The notes under the pieces are model-generated. The model saw nothing but the letters and a program-made list of their open reading frames with translations. It searched no databases and had not been told where the DNA came from. Made by a program: the position numbers and the translations under genes. A stretch of 64,000 nt of DNA, taken from positions 114,593 to 178,592 of the forward strand of contig JAKQIY010000062.1 in assembly GCA_029561455.1 (NCBI GenBank), written 5' to 3'. This stretch comes from a bacterium (GTDB lineage Bacteria > Zhuqueibacterota > Zhuqueibacteria > Residuimicrobiales > Krinioviventaceae). This document shows, piece after piece, positions 1 to 9,135 of the stretch (positions within the stretch are counted from its first letter, which is position 1; each line of letters begins with the position of its first letter).

Positions 1-192
1 CTGAACCAGGTTGTGCAGATGCAATACGCGGAAGAAATTCCTTCCGAACTGAATGAATTACTGGCTTGTATCGATAGTGAGCGCAAACACTGCCAGTCCG
101 GCGCATTTGCATTGGGGTCACAGATCTATAGCGAAGCGCCGCTGGATTTTGCCGCCCGGTTTGCGGGGTATTGGCGGAAGCGGGCGGAGTAA
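1..192 (+). CDS. C-terminal fragment of a protein, possibly CHAD-like
   Basis: Frame 1 is open from the first base of the window to a TAA at 190-192, giving 63 residues of a truncated gene. The tail is helical and charged and ends GYWRKRAE, preceded by ALGSQIYSEAPLDFAARF. This resembles the end of CHAD domains, which often close with a G-x-x-(L/I)-Y-x-E-x-P segment and a final aromatic/arginine helix, but the fragment is too short to be sure. Codon use is like the neighbouring genes. The start lies outside the window. Confidence 0.55.
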   Translation: MNQVVQMQYAEEIPSELNELLACIDSERKHCQSGAFALGSQIYSEAPLDFAARFAGYWRKRAE

Positions 193-197
193 TGAAT

Positions 198-224
198 CCG
201 GAGTGCTGTCCCTTTATGGACAGC
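198..224 (-). repeat. ATAAAG-loop hairpin, copy 1
   Basis: Read on the minus strand this is a 7-bp stem (GCTGTCC with GGACAGC) around the loop ATAAAG, followed by ACTCCGG. Copies near 17914, 63780 and 63933 keep the loop and the ACTCC flank but have different, still paired stems. Confidence 0.7.
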
Positions 225-273
225 ATTTTAAAACAGGGGATATACAGTTTTTTTTCATTCCCAAACGCAAGAT

Positions 274-335
274 CGAACCGGGTTTCATAACCCGGTTCGC
301 GTTATGATAAGGGATTTCCAATCCCGGTGCGATCA
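274..335 (+). repeat. Two-hairpin GCGATCA element, copy 1
   Basis: An 11-bp stem (CGAACCGGGTT, loop TCAT) at 274-299 is followed by a linker containing TTAT. A second stem (GGGATT/AATCCC, loop TCC) lies at 311-325, then the flank GGTGCGATCA. The architecture matches copies at 9001, 61491, 61871 and 63588, although the stem sequences differ. Confidence 0.65.
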
Positions 336-468
336 CTAAATGGGGGGATAGAATCCCACTACACGCTAAAAGCAAGGTCACGTAATTTTTTAGCTTGCCT
401 TCAATAAATAAAAACAATATCTTTGTTTTAATTATCAATACCAATTTTCATTTATCGGACTACCGGTT

Positions 469-1134
469 ATGAAACGATTTCTTTTACAACCATTTGTCGC
501 CGTTTTCCTGCCCTGTTTGCTATTATGCGCCTGCCACCCGGTCGATCCCGTTTTAAAATTGCAAGCCGCTTTTCCTCCTTTTGCAGCGACTCGTAGCTAT
601 TCATTGCTGGATTCCCTGGCCGTCGGCGCGGGGTTTGAAATGACCGGAATATATGAACGCCTGGCCGCCGGGGGCAAAGAGTATCCGGTTCTGCGGGTAT
701 TTGACAACCGATACGGCGCCGGTTATGCTTTTTTGCAGGAACCTGTACGCGTTCCTTTTGGAACTCTGATCGCTATTTCCGGGTATATTATTCAGGAACC
801 GTTGTCAATAAAACCGCAACAGGTAAAAGTGAATAAAGTGTCCAGCCGAAATGTGCAGGTACTGACCGGGAATGAAGGATATCTTGATGTCAGCCGCAGG
901 GTGTACAAGCGTTATCTGCCGCAGCTGCAGCAGTTCAATATTGAAAACAACATCGCCCTGCGTTTACAGGAAGAACCGGAATGGCGGTTTTTGTATGATG
1001 GCAAGAAACACAGTATGATATCATATATGGTTCACGATAATGGAATTTATGGGTGCCGGCTGGAACTGGTATTCAGCGCCCGGAACACGCAGGTAACAGC
1101 TATAGATTATTACACATTTTTCAAAGGTGAATGA
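469..1134 (+). CDS. Putative secreted lipoprotein of unknown function
   Basis: The 221-residue protein begins with a basic N-terminus and a hydrophobic stretch ending LLLCAC, a plausible lipobox with Cys about residue 22, so it is probably a membrane-anchored lipoprotein. The rest has no domain I recognise; it is a mixed alpha/beta sequence with a central segment that could be a small beta barrel. Its TGA overlaps the ATG of the following carboxypeptidase by 4 bases (ATGA), so the two are probably translationally coupled and may act together outside the cytoplasm. No strong Shine-Dalgarno precedes the ATG. Confidence 0.75.
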   Translation: MKRFLLQPFVAVFLPCLLLCACHPVDPVLKLQAAFPPFAATRSYSLLDSLAVGAGFEMTGIYERLAAGGKEYPVLRVFDNRYGAGYAFLQEPVRVPFGTLIAISGYIIQEPLSIKPQQVKVNKVSSRNVQVLTGNEGYLDVSRRVYKRYLPQLQQFNIENNIALRLQEEPEWRFLYDGKKHSMISYMVHDNGIYGCRLELVFSARNTQVTAIDYYTFFKGE

Positions 1135-3041
1135 TGCGGCTTTTGACGAGAATTATTTTAGTGATACCGGTGTTGTTGGCTGTATCTCCGGTTATTGGCG
1201 GACAGGATAACCTGTCGTTTGTGAGTATCAGGGTTGCCCCAATGGAACGGGAACCGCTCAAACGTTTTCCAGGGATGGACATTACCGCTTTTGACGACCG
1301 TAACGGTATCATCGAGGGAATAGCCCGGCATGATGAAATTGAACAGTACCGCAGCGCCGGTTACCAGGTTGAAACCCTGATAACCGATATGGATGCTTTT
1401 TACCGGCAGTTACGGGATTCCCAATACTTTGCCCGTTTTCACAGCTACCCGCAAATGCTGGCCGAGATGCAGCAGCTTGCCGAAAGCCATCCTGAAATTG
1501 TCATGCTGCAGGATATTGGCGATAGCTATGATAAAATCAAAGGCCGCGGCGGCTATGATATTTGGGCGTTAAAAATATCCGACCAGGTGGAAACAGAAGA
1601 TTCCACCGAGGCGGATGTGTTGTTCGGCGCCAACATCCATGCGCGCGAGATCATTACCCCTGAGATCATCATGACTTTTATACATTACCTGGTGGATAAT
1701 TACTATGATGATCCTTGGGTACACCATCTTGTTGATAACCGGGAAATTTGGCTTATTCCTTCGATCAATCCGGACGGGCATGAATTTGTGCTGACCGGCA
1801 ATTATTATGGCGATCTTGTACCGGAAAATCCGCTGATCTGGCGCAAGAACATGAGCGATAATGATGAAGACAGCCTGTTTAATCCCTTGTTCGATGGCGT
1901 TGATCTGAACCGAAATTTTGGTTATGAATGGGGTTATGATAATATAGGTTCTTCTGCAGAATATTATGAAGATACCTTTCGCGGCTTTGCCCCGTTTTCC
2001 GAACCGGAGACCCAGGTAATCCGTGATTTTGTCAATCAGCATCAGTTTGTCACTTCGCTGATTTATCACAGTTACAGTCGGGTGTGGCTGTATCCTTGGG
2101 AGCATGCTGCGCTCGATCCTCCGGAGCCGGATTTGTCCGCTTTTAAAGCCCTGGCCGATAGCTGCGTGGCCTATAACGGTTATGCCCCGGGCAATACCGC
2201 TTCCGGTACAATTTACCCGGTTAACGGCGGTGCCGATGACTGGCTGTATGGCGAGAAGCATATTTTTTCTTTTACCCCCGAAGTCGGTTCGCGTGACCAG
2301 GGCATGTTCTGGCCGGACACCTCGTTCATCGCCATCCAGATCGCCGAAAATCTCGGTCCCAATCTCTACATGACGTACGCCGCCGGCGAGGAACCCATTA
2401 TCAAAGACCGGACTTTTAAAGATTATAAACAGCCCGGCGATCAGTACACGATCATTGCCGCTATCAAACCGCCAATCCGCCTGACCGGCCCGGCGCCGCT
2501 GGATACCGCTTCGTTCCGGGTCTGCTATCGGTATAATAACAGTACGCATATTGATACGCTGCCTTTGCTCAAAGAGCCGGCGCTCGATCTGTTCACTGCG
2601 GATATTCCCGGCGCCGATTCGATCTATGTTATCCATTATTATATTCAGGCGCAAGATTCCCTGGGCAGAAGCGGTTTTTACCCGCGCGGCGCTCCGGCGG
2701 CTATGGATACCCTAACCATTGAAATTAGCAATGTCATTCAGGATTATTCCGCTAAAATGGCGCAGGAGTATTCCCTTATACAGAATTATCCCAATCCCTT
2801 TAACGCGCAAACGAAAATTACTTTTTCTGTAGCGCAATCAAGTCCGGTTAAAATTGTGATATACAATCACCTTGGCCAGCAGGTGCGGGAGCTTGCCAAC
2901 GATACTTACCCCGCCGGGACGCACCGGGTGGTTTGGAACGGTACGGATGCGGCAAACCACGCGGTTGCTTCCGGCATTTATTTTTGCGTGCTGCAAAGTG
3001 GAGAGCAGCGGCTGGTACAAAAAATGACCTTGCTCCGCTAG
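1131..3041 (+). CDS. Secreted M14-family zinc carboxypeptidase with C-terminal sorting domain
   Basis: A signal peptide (residues 1-24) is followed by a propeptide-like segment and an M14 peptidase domain. The zinc ligands are HARE (His170, Glu173) and the His in YHSYSR (His313). SINPDGHEF and DLNRNFGYEW are typical substrate-pocket motifs, and FTPEVG carries the catalytic Glu384. M14 enzymes remove C-terminal residues from peptides. From about residue 552 a sorting domain starts with NYPNPFN and ends in an aromatic/hydrophobic strand plus MTLLR, as in proteins exported by the type IX route or an equivalent in FCB bacteria. Full length for such enzymes. Starts ATGATG, overlapping the upstream lipoprotein stop. 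Confidence 0.93.
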   Translation: MMRLLTRIILVIPVLLAVSPVIGGQDNLSFVSIRVAPMEREPLKRFPGMDITAFDDRNGIIEGIARHDEIEQYRSAGYQVETLITDMDAFYRQLRDSQYFARFHSYPQMLAEMQQLAESHPEIVMLQDIGDSYDKIKGRGGYDIWALKISDQVETEDSTEADVLFGANIHAREIITPEIIMTFIHYLVDNYYDDPWVHHLVDNREIWLIPSINPDGHEFVLTGNYYGDLVPENPLIWRKNMSDNDEDSLFNPLFDGVDLNRNFGYEWGYDNIGSSAEYYEDTFRGFAPFSEPETQVIRDFVNQHQFVTSLIYHSYSRVWLYPWEHAALDPPEPDLSAFKALADSCVAYNGYAPGNTASGTIYPVNGGADDWLYGEKHIFSFTPEVGSRDQGMFWPDTSFIAIQIAENLGPNLYMTYAAGEEPIIKDRTFKDYKQPGDQYTIIAAIKPPIRLTGPAPLDTASFRVCYRYNNSTHIDTLPLLKEPALDLFTADIPGADSIYVIHYYIQAQDSLGRSGFYPRGAPAAMDTLTIEISNVIQDYSAKMAQEYSLIQNYPNPFNAQTKITFSVAQSSPVKIVIYNHLGQQVRELANDTYPAGTHRVVWNGTDAANHAVASGIYFCVLQSGEQRLVQKMTLLR

Positions 3042-3048
3042 GCAGAAT

Positions 3049-3816
3049 ATGATGACATTATTTCGCGCCAAAATATTGCTAATTATGCTGCTGCTTTGGG
3101 CTTGTTTTCTCCCGGCGCAGGGACAGGATATCTTGCGTCTGGCAGATGTGGCGCTGCTGCCCGGCGCCCGGGCGGTCGATATTCCGCTGCTGCTCAGCAA
3201 CAAAGCGCCGGTAGCGGGACTGGAATTCTCCCTCTGCGATGACTCTACCCTGGTACACATCGACACGGTGATTTGCACCGGCAGGGCCGCCGGTTTCACA
3301 GCCCTGCACTATAATAACAAAGTACTGCTGTTTCACCTCTCCGGCGGCGTTATCGACAGCGGGGCAGGGGCAATTGCCCAAATCAAGGTTAGCCTGGGTT
3401 CGGCATTTGTCTGGGACAAGGATTCGCTGCATTTTGCCGAACCGGTCATTCTCGCCAATCAGCAGGGCGTCAAGGTGGAGGAGGTGCGTACCATCGGCGG
3501 CGAACTGACGACCACCCAAACCGGTATTGCGGAAGCCGACAGTCGCTTGCCTCACGACTATGCCCTGCAACAGAACTATCCCAATCCCTTTAATCCCGCT
3601 ACGACCATTCGCTTTAGCGTGGCGGATAAGGGCCTGGTAACCCTGGCGCTCTATAACCTGCGCGGCGAACTGGCCGCGACGATTGTCGCTAAAGAATATG
3701 CGCCCGGTTCATATAGTGTGCCATTCAGCGCCGGGTCGTTACCCTCCGGCCTGTATTTTTGCCAAATGACGGCGCGCGGGTACATCGGGATGATCAAGAT
3801 GGCGGTGGTGAGGTGA
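3049..3816 (+). CDS. Secreted cohesin-like domain protein with sorting domain
   Basis: The 255-residue protein has a signal peptide to about residue 25 (ending PAQGQ). A beta-sandwich of about 120 residues follows, with the cohesin-like pattern ARAVDIPLLLSNKAPVAGLEFSL and later GAGAIAQIKVSL. Cohesin-type domains bind dockerins in other bacteria; here no dockerin is seen, and the domain may simply be a surface adhesion module. A sorting domain begins NYPNPFN at about residue 177. It lies 7 bases after the carboxypeptidase gene and probably shares its transcript. There is no good Shine-Dalgarno before the ATGATG start. Confidence 0.8.
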   Translation: MMTLFRAKILLIMLLLWACFLPAQGQDILRLADVALLPGARAVDIPLLLSNKAPVAGLEFSLCDDSTLVHIDTVICTGRAAGFTALHYNNKVLLFHLSGGVIDSGAGAIAQIKVSLGSAFVWDKDSLHFAEPVILANQQGVKVEEVRTIGGELTTTQTGIAEADSRLPHDYALQQNYPNPFNPATTIRFSVADKGLVTLALYNLRGELAATIVAKEYAPGSYSVPFSAGSLPSGLYFCQMTARGYIGMIKMAVVR

Positions 3817-3999
3817 GGTTTATTAGGATATAATTCATCTCTCCATTTTTTTACTTATCCGCAGATTAACGCAGATAATGAAATTGGGTAAATAGGTGGT
3901 GGGAAGATGGCAAGTCGTAGCCCGGGTGGAAAAACTGTTTGATTTGCAAAAATAAGTTTTACTAGCTTGAACAAATCGTGTTGGGATTTCTTACCCTGG

Positions 4000-4027
4000 A
4001 ACAAGGGGCTTTTGCCCCTTGTTTTTA
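4000..4027 (+). terminator. Terminator-like hairpin
   Basis: The perfect 10-bp stem AACAAGGGGC/GCCCCTTGTT with a TTTT loop is followed by a T run. It is about 180 bases after the cohesin-like gene and could end that transcript. Confidence 0.55.
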
Positions 4028-4053
4028 ACGAGCCTGGGAAAGTGTAGCCAAAA

Positions 4054-4148
4054 GTGCTACGCACCTCGGCGCTGTTCGATACCCAAAATAGGCTGAATAA
4101 CAAAAGTACGCTGTTATATGAAAATAACAAGTTCAAGGTGCGTAGCAC
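4054..4148. repeat. MITE-like inverted-repeat element, copy 1
   Basis: The 13-bp ends GTGCTACGCACCT and AGGTGCGTAGCAC are perfect inverted repeats enclosing about 69 bp. A second copy with the same ends but unrelated interior lies at 61933-62032. Confidence 0.75.
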
Positions 4149-4268
4149 ATCTCCGCAACAAAGTGTTGTCCACCTCGCCGCAGATTTGAAAAATATCTAG
4201 TCCTTTTCGAATTCATAGAATTTTTTTTGTAGCAACCCGTGCCCCAGGTGGACTCCACTGAATTGCCA

Positions 4269-4290
4269 CCGGGCCACAGGCCCGACCTAC
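4269..4290 (-). repeat. GTAGGTCGGGCC palindrome, copy 1
   Basis: On the minus strand: GTAGGTCGGGCC, loop TGT, GGCCCGG. Near-identical copies occur on the plus strand at 61850-61871 and 63631-63652. Confidence 0.7.
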
Positions 4291-4591
4291 CACCACTCAA
4301 CCTGCCTGTTTTTTTTTACGATTTATAGTATTTTCTTGATAATAAAGCAAAACATGCTTATAATAAGACATGGGAAAGACTGCATGTAATAATATATAGT
4401 AATACACCGGGCAATTGAAATTAATACAATTACAAAGTACGGATTAATAAACTAATTTGTATTGATATTTTAATATTCATACACATTATCTTATCTATCC
4501 AATTGCATATTGTTTCAGAACAACAATTATTAAATTTACACTGTTAAAATAAAATGATCTGGTTTGGCTTTGTTGATTTGTTTGCAAACCT

Positions 4592-4631
4592 ACCATGCAA
4601 ATTTTGCACAACCCTGAAAATTTTGCATGGT
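4592..4631. promoter_or_regulatory. AT-rich inverted repeat upstream of the 1316-residue protein gene
   Basis: ACCATGCAAATTTT at 4592-4605 is mirrored by AAAATTTTGCATGGT at 4617-4631. It could be a regulator-binding site or a weak terminator; the sequence does not decide. Confidence 0.4.
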
Positions 4632-4851
4632 CCATTTTTCATATTTACATTTTTATTTTAAGTAAAGCCATAGAAAACAAATATTTGGAATGGTATATGG
4701 TTTATATTTTTATCATGTTATTTCCGGTATGGCTTTTGTATTAGTGTAAACAGATTATGGGATGTTTTAAACACTGTTTAGATAAAGTACTATTTGAATA
4801 TTTATTAGATACTCAAAACAATAATTAAAGTTATTTAACTAAGGAGGCATT

Positions 4852-5028
4852 ATGGAAAAGAATAGATCGCCAGCATTTTTTATTTCAATACTAATTTACA
4901 CTCTAACTCATATATTAAATAATTTTTTGGAGAATGAAAATGAAAACCAAGTCAATTATTTTAAACTTTTTCCTATTATTATTTTTATTATCCCAAGCCT
5001 TTTGTTTGGAAGAAACCATATATTTTGA
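4852..5028 (+). CDS. Possible 58-residue hydrophobic leader ORF overlapping the next gene
   Basis: An ATG at 4852 lies 5 bases after AAGGAGG, the best ribosome-binding site in this region. The frame runs 58 codons to TGA at 5026-5028, overlapping the first 30 codons of the large gene in another frame. The product is hydrophobic (FFISILIYTL, then IIIFIIPSLL) and could be a small membrane peptide or a translation-coupling leader. Because the overlapping part reads signal-peptide DNA in another frame, its hydrophobicity may be incidental. I recognise no family. Confidence 0.4.
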   Translation: MEKNRSPAFFISILIYTLTHILNNFLENENENQVNYFKLFPIIIFIIPSLLFGRNHIF

Positions 5029-8000
5029 CCCTACTGGCACCCCAACACATACAGAAGCAGGTAGTGATACAGATCCATTTAGAGATTTTAGAGATGTACT
5101 TTGGAAAATGAAAAAAGTTAATTTTAAGCCAGCAAGTCGGTATCAAACTGATTTTACTATAGAACTTCAAAACGATTGGAATGATGTTACTAATCTTACT
5201 TATTGGTCCAATAGAGAAGAATTAGATACATTAAGTCTTGAAATGGATGGAGGTAAAATATATCATGGTTTAATTGATGCTTTTTTTTATGGACGGTTTA
5301 CTTTTGATGGTAATGGTCATAAAGTCAGTACTAATAGTGATGGTTGGGCATATTCATTATTAATAAAAGCTTCTTTAGATATTTGTGATTATCTACATCC
5401 TTCTGTATATTTACATGATATTAATATTGAAAGAACTAACACTAAAACAGGTCTAAGTGATGCAGGTCATTGGGGAGGTGGGATTAGGTTTTATGATTGT
5501 TATCGCTTTAAAGTAGAAAATTGTAGTATTACAATAAATGGGTTAGGTTTTGGGGCTGCTATTTCAGTGCAGGTAGATGAAACAACCACAAATAATGAAT
5601 TAAATAGCTCAATTGTTAATTGTACGATAACTATGGATGGTGATCGTTGGCTTCATGCTTTTTATTTTATAAACAGTTCTCGGATCAATGTAATGAATTG
5701 TAATACAGAACATCATGAAAAATTAAGTCTTAAACCAGGTGTACCTATTGCCCTTAAAAGTAATAGTAATAATAATAATTTTATTAATTGCTCAATTTCA
5801 ACTGATGATGTTGCTTCTGAAATACCTGATGAAGGTTTTTGTTCTGGTTGGCATGAAAGTTCTGGTTCTCAATCAAGTCACAATGGCATAAAATCTTGTA
5901 CATTTTCAGGAATAGCTAAACATCAAGTCCATCTAAATACAACTGGAGACCCATGGACACCCCCTGCTAATGATTTTACAGGTACTTTTTATGAAACATG
6001 GGAAATATATGATCCTGTATCTGGTGCCGATCCTGCCATAATTAAAACTACAAATACATACCCAAGTACGACAAATGAATTTGTACAATTGCTAACAATT
6101 AATACGTTACCACCAGATTTCACATATTATTTTGATGCTACAAAAAATTTATATAAAATTGAACCAGAAGATCCTGAAAATTACAACAGACCTGCTTCTA
6201 ATTTAGAGTTTGAAGATGTTCAAGATCTTAGAGGTAATAATATTAATGGTGTTTCAGGAAGTTCATCAGGTACATTTGATTATTGGGTGGTGAAGGATAG
6301 TGATGTTGAAGGGACTGAATCTAAAATTTATGATATTATAGGTAATAATGAGAAAATTGAATTTACTCTTAATCACAAACCACATGGTAATTATGACATA
6401 TTCTTAATATCATCAGTATCTTTTAGTAAAGGATTTGTCTTAGGGAGAATTTCTGAAAAGGATTATGATTGGTTCGGGTGTAACTGTCTTAATGGAAGTA
6501 TTAGGTCAGGTAATCTTGCAGAGCGGTTTGTATCCAATCTTGAAAATAATGTGCTTTATTATTTTGTTGTATATGCAAAAAGCAAAACAGTAAGCGGTTA
6601 TACTTTTACTGCAAAACCGACACAAAGTGGAATTACTAATCCACCTTCTATTTTATGTGATGATATAACAACTGCCAGTTCATTGCCATTAGAAAATAGT
6701 CCTTTCTATATTAACCATAATATTGAATTAAAAGATGGCGCAACATTAAATGTTGAAGACGGCGTCGAACTTGTTCTTTTACAAGGCGAAGAAGAACCAA
6801 CTGAATTCAGAATTTCCGGGCAACTGGTTGCGTCGGGTTTAAATATTTCCGGGGATAGTGGTTCCAAATTAACCTTTAACTCTCCTTTTATAGCAGGTTC
6901 AACCACTGATTTTAATTTAGGAGACAGCTTGTGTGTTGCATTTAATGACCCACTAACCATGATGAACGGTTCGAACATGGACTTTGGCAGCGGGGCAACT
7001 GTAAATTATTGTGACAATGTCGTTTTTAACTCCGGTTCAAACTGTTCCTACGGCACCAATTCCCAGGTTAATTTTGAAGGACAGGCGATATTTGCCGGCG
7101 ACGGTGAATTTAAGAGTTATTCGGAAATCAATTTTGCCGATAATGTCGCTTATAACCTTGGCGCCAGCTATATGTTCAGAACTGGAACCTATTCAACTTT
7201 TGAGAAGAAATGTGCCATTGACAGCGCGGCAACCGTCAATTTCGATCACGCCAACCTGTTTGTCAACGACAGCTTGCTTGTCTACGGCCAGTTATGGGTC
7301 GATAATACTGTTTTGGATTTTGGCGATGATTCTACCAAAGCCCAGGGTATTGTATACGAGGGCGCGGGCGCTTCCCTGTCCCGTATTACAGATAGTATTG
7401 TACAGGATTGTATAGACGGCATGACCATCATCAATTCCAGTCCCCTCATTAAAACCAGTGAACTATTAAATATGTACAAACGCGGCTTTAACATTATCGG
7501 CATCGATGCGGAACCTGAGGTACGGGAATGCTTGATTCATCTGACCGGCACCTACCCGTTACAATTATTAAGCGAGGCAAATCCCACTTTTGTCGATAAC
7601 AAAATTTATGGCGTCGATAAAACCGCCGCGCGCATCTGGGGCGCTGACGGGATATTTACCCGCAATGAATTCCGCTCAATAGAAGAATCGGGCGTGTTTA
7701 CCTTCTCCTCTACTGCTGCGCCGCAGTTTTATAGTTTTGCTGATTCCGGCGGTAATATATTCGATATGTCCAATATCGGTTCTCATGCTATATTTGTCGG
7801 CGGTGGTAATCCTTTGTTGGGCGATTATCCCAACATTACCGGCAATAACATTATTAAAAATCGCGGCAGTGACTATTATATTTATAATGATACTCCCGGA
7901 ACTCTGCTCGCCGAATTGAACTGGTGGCCGGGCGGTACCGGCACAGGCTCGTTCTACAATGCCGATGGCGGCAGCGTCGATACTTCACCTAAACTGGATG

Positions 8001-8884
8001 TTGAACCGCCGGCTGGGCCGCTACTGTTAAAAGCCGCAACCTCGCCATTTAATTCCGGTTTACAAAAATATCAGCAAAAGGATTACGCCGGGGCCATGGA
8101 AGAATTGAAACAATCCTTACAGCGGGATAAAACCTCAATCAAAGCCGACCAGGCGGTGTTCCGCATGGGCAAAGCTGCCCGCAAGATCGGCAGACTCGGT
8201 GAACTGGAATCGTTCCTTGGTGATTTGAAGAAAGAAAGCGATCCGCAAATTCAATACCATAGCCGCAACTGGTTGTGTTACCTGTATGCCAGTCAAAATA
8301 AAATGAAAAAAGCGGAAAAAATGCTCGATGAAGTGCCCAAAGGTTCTTCCCTGGAACGTACCATGTTGTTGGATTTATGCTCTTATTATGCCTCGTGGAA
8401 GGATATGAAAAACGCTGAACGTATTGCCGGTATTCTTAAAGAACGGCATAACAATGATGTATTGGATATGGAATTGGAAGCGGCCCTGGAAGGCTGGGTT
8501 AATTTCTCCCAGGTAAAAGGAAAAACCAGAGTTAAACACGCTTTCAAACAACCAATCCCTGCTCCGGATGTTACCGAAGAGACAGAATCTGTAGCGTCGG
8601 CGGGTACAGTTTTATTACAGTCCGGTACATATCCGAATCCGTTCAATTCATCAACCACTATTAATTTTAAAGTAGAAAAAGACGGCCCGGTTCAAATCGC
8701 CATCTATGACCTGCTCGGTCGCCACGTGCAAACCCTGGTGGATGAGCATCGCGTTGCCGGTTCGTACCATACCATCTGGAACGGCTGCGACAACACCGGC
8801 CGCAGCGTGGCTTCGGGCGTCTATTTTGTGCGTATGCAAGCCGGCGGTCAAGTGCATTCGTTCAAGATTTCGTATTTGAAATAA
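4940..8884 (+). CDS. Large secreted beta-helix protein with TPR-like region and sorting domain
   Basis: The start is placed at the second ATG (4940), because GGAG at 4929-4932 is 7 bases before it but only 1 base before the ATG at 4934. A signal peptide ends near SQAFC. Residues about 90-330 read as a right-handed parallel beta helix (repeated N-C-x-I-x turns), and about 600-1010 as a second beta-solenoid region. TPR-like helices follow (about 1030-1180), then a sorting domain starting TYPNPFN near residue 1230. The first 600 codons are markedly AT-rich and the rest matches the genome around it, so the gene looks like a fusion of DNA of two origins. Probably surface-exposed; substrate unknown. 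Confidence 0.85.
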   Translation: MKTKSIILNFFLLLFLLSQAFCLEETIYFDPTGTPTHTEAGSDTDPFRDFRDVLWKMKKVNFKPASRYQTDFTIELQNDWNDVTNLTYWSNREELDTLSLEMDGGKIYHGLIDAFFYGRFTFDGNGHKVSTNSDGWAYSLLIKASLDICDYLHPSVYLHDINIERTNTKTGLSDAGHWGGGIRFYDCYRFKVENCSITINGLGFGAAISVQVDETTTNNELNSSIVNCTITMDGDRWLHAFYFINSSRINVMNCNTEHHEKLSLKPGVPIALKSNSNNNNFINCSISTDDVASEIPDEGFCSGWHESSGSQSSHNGIKSCTFSGIAKHQVHLNTTGDPWTPPANDFTGTFYETWEIYDPVSGADPAIIKTTNTYPSTTNEFVQLLTINTLPPDFTYYFDATKNLYKIEPEDPENYNRPASNLEFEDVQDLRGNNINGVSGSSSGTFDYWVVKDSDVEGTESKIYDIIGNNEKIEFTLNHKPHGNYDIFLISSVSFSKGFVLGRISEKDYDWFGCNCLNGSIRSGNLAERFVSNLENNVLYYFVVYAKSKTVSGYTFTAKPTQSGITNPPSILCDDITTASSLPLENSPFYINHNIELKDGATLNVEDGVELVLLQGEEEPTEFRISGQLVASGLNISGDSGSKLTFNSPFIAGSTTDFNLGDSLCVAFNDPLTMMNGSNMDFGSGATVNYCDNVVFNSGSNCSYGTNSQVNFEGQAIFAGDGEFKSYSEINFADNVAYNLGASYMFRTGTYSTFEKKCAIDSAATVNFDHANLFVNDSLLVYGQLWVDNTVLDFGDDSTKAQGIVYEGAGASLSRITDSIVQDCIDGMTIINSSPLIKTSELLNMYKRGFNIIGIDAEPEVRECLIHLTGTYPLQLLSEANPTFVDNKIYGVDKTAARIWGADGIFTRNEFRSIEESGVFTFSSTAAPQFYSFADSGGNIFDMSNIGSHAIFVGGGNPLLGDYPNITGNNIIKNRGSDYYIYNDTPGTLLAELNWWPGGTGTGSFYNADGGSVDTSPKLDVEPPAGPLLLKAATSPFNSGLQKYQQKDYAGAMEELKQSLQRDKTSIKADQAVFRMGKAARKIGRLGELESFLGDLKKESDPQIQYHSRNWLCYLYASQNKMKKAEKMLDEVPKGSSLERTMLLDLCSYYASWKDMKNAERIAGILKERHNNDVLDMELEAALEGWVNFSQVKGKTRVKHAFKQPIPAPDVTEETESVASAGTVLLQSGTYPNPFNSSTTINFKVEKDGPVQIAIYDLLGRHVQTLVDEHRVAGSYHTIWNGCDNTGRSVASGVYFVRMQAGGQVHSFKISYLK

Positions 8885-9135
8885 TTCTGTGCCCAGGGGC
8901 GGTTTACGAACTGCCCCTGCCAGTATTCCCTTCTCCGTTCATCTGCGGTTAGTTATTTTTTACAAGAACCCCCGCATATTATCATGTTTTTCATTTATTA
9001 CGGGACAAGATGTCCCGCCTTATTTAGCGCCCTGGATTATGAAATCCAGGGCGATCAGAAACTCAACCTTGCAAATTTTCATACGTGTTTCATCCGTGTC
9101 TATCCGTGGCTAAAATACTTTTTTCAGCGCCCCCT
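8885..9135. other. Convergent intergenic region with repeats
   Basis: Between converging genes. It holds a GGGGCGGTT/AACTGCCCC hairpin at 8895-8918 that may terminate the large gene, two copies of interspersed phrases resembling CGTTCATCTGCGGTTA and CCGTGTCTATCCGTGGCTAA, and the two-hairpin element at 9001-9058. No gene is visible. Confidence 0.7.
9001..9058 (+). repeat. Two-hairpin GCGATCAG element, copy 2
   Basis: Hairpin 1 is CGGGAC, loop AAGAT, GTCCCG (9001-9017). The linker contains TTAT. Hairpin 2 is GCCCTGGAT, loop TATGAA, ATCCAGGGC (9029-9052), running into GCGATCAG (9051-9058). This is the cleanest copy of the family. Confidence 0.8.

Larger units (their letters stand above)
3817..4933. 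other. 1.1-kb non-coding stretch with hairpins, then AT-rich DNA
   Basis: No credible long gene. The first half holds an interspersed phrase (ATCCGCAGATTAACGCAGAT), a terminator-like hairpin at 4000-4027, a MITE-like inverted repeat at 4054-4148 and a CGGGCC-type palindrome at 4269-4290. From about 4310 the DNA becomes very AT-rich and contains a 14-bp inverted repeat (4592-4631). A short ORF with a strong ribosome-binding site starts at 4852. Confidence 0.8.

Noticed and set aside
1569..2654. 361-residue minus-strand ORF opposite the carboxypeptidase
   Set aside because: It is the antisense shadow of a clear M14 peptidase gene and has no family resemblance.
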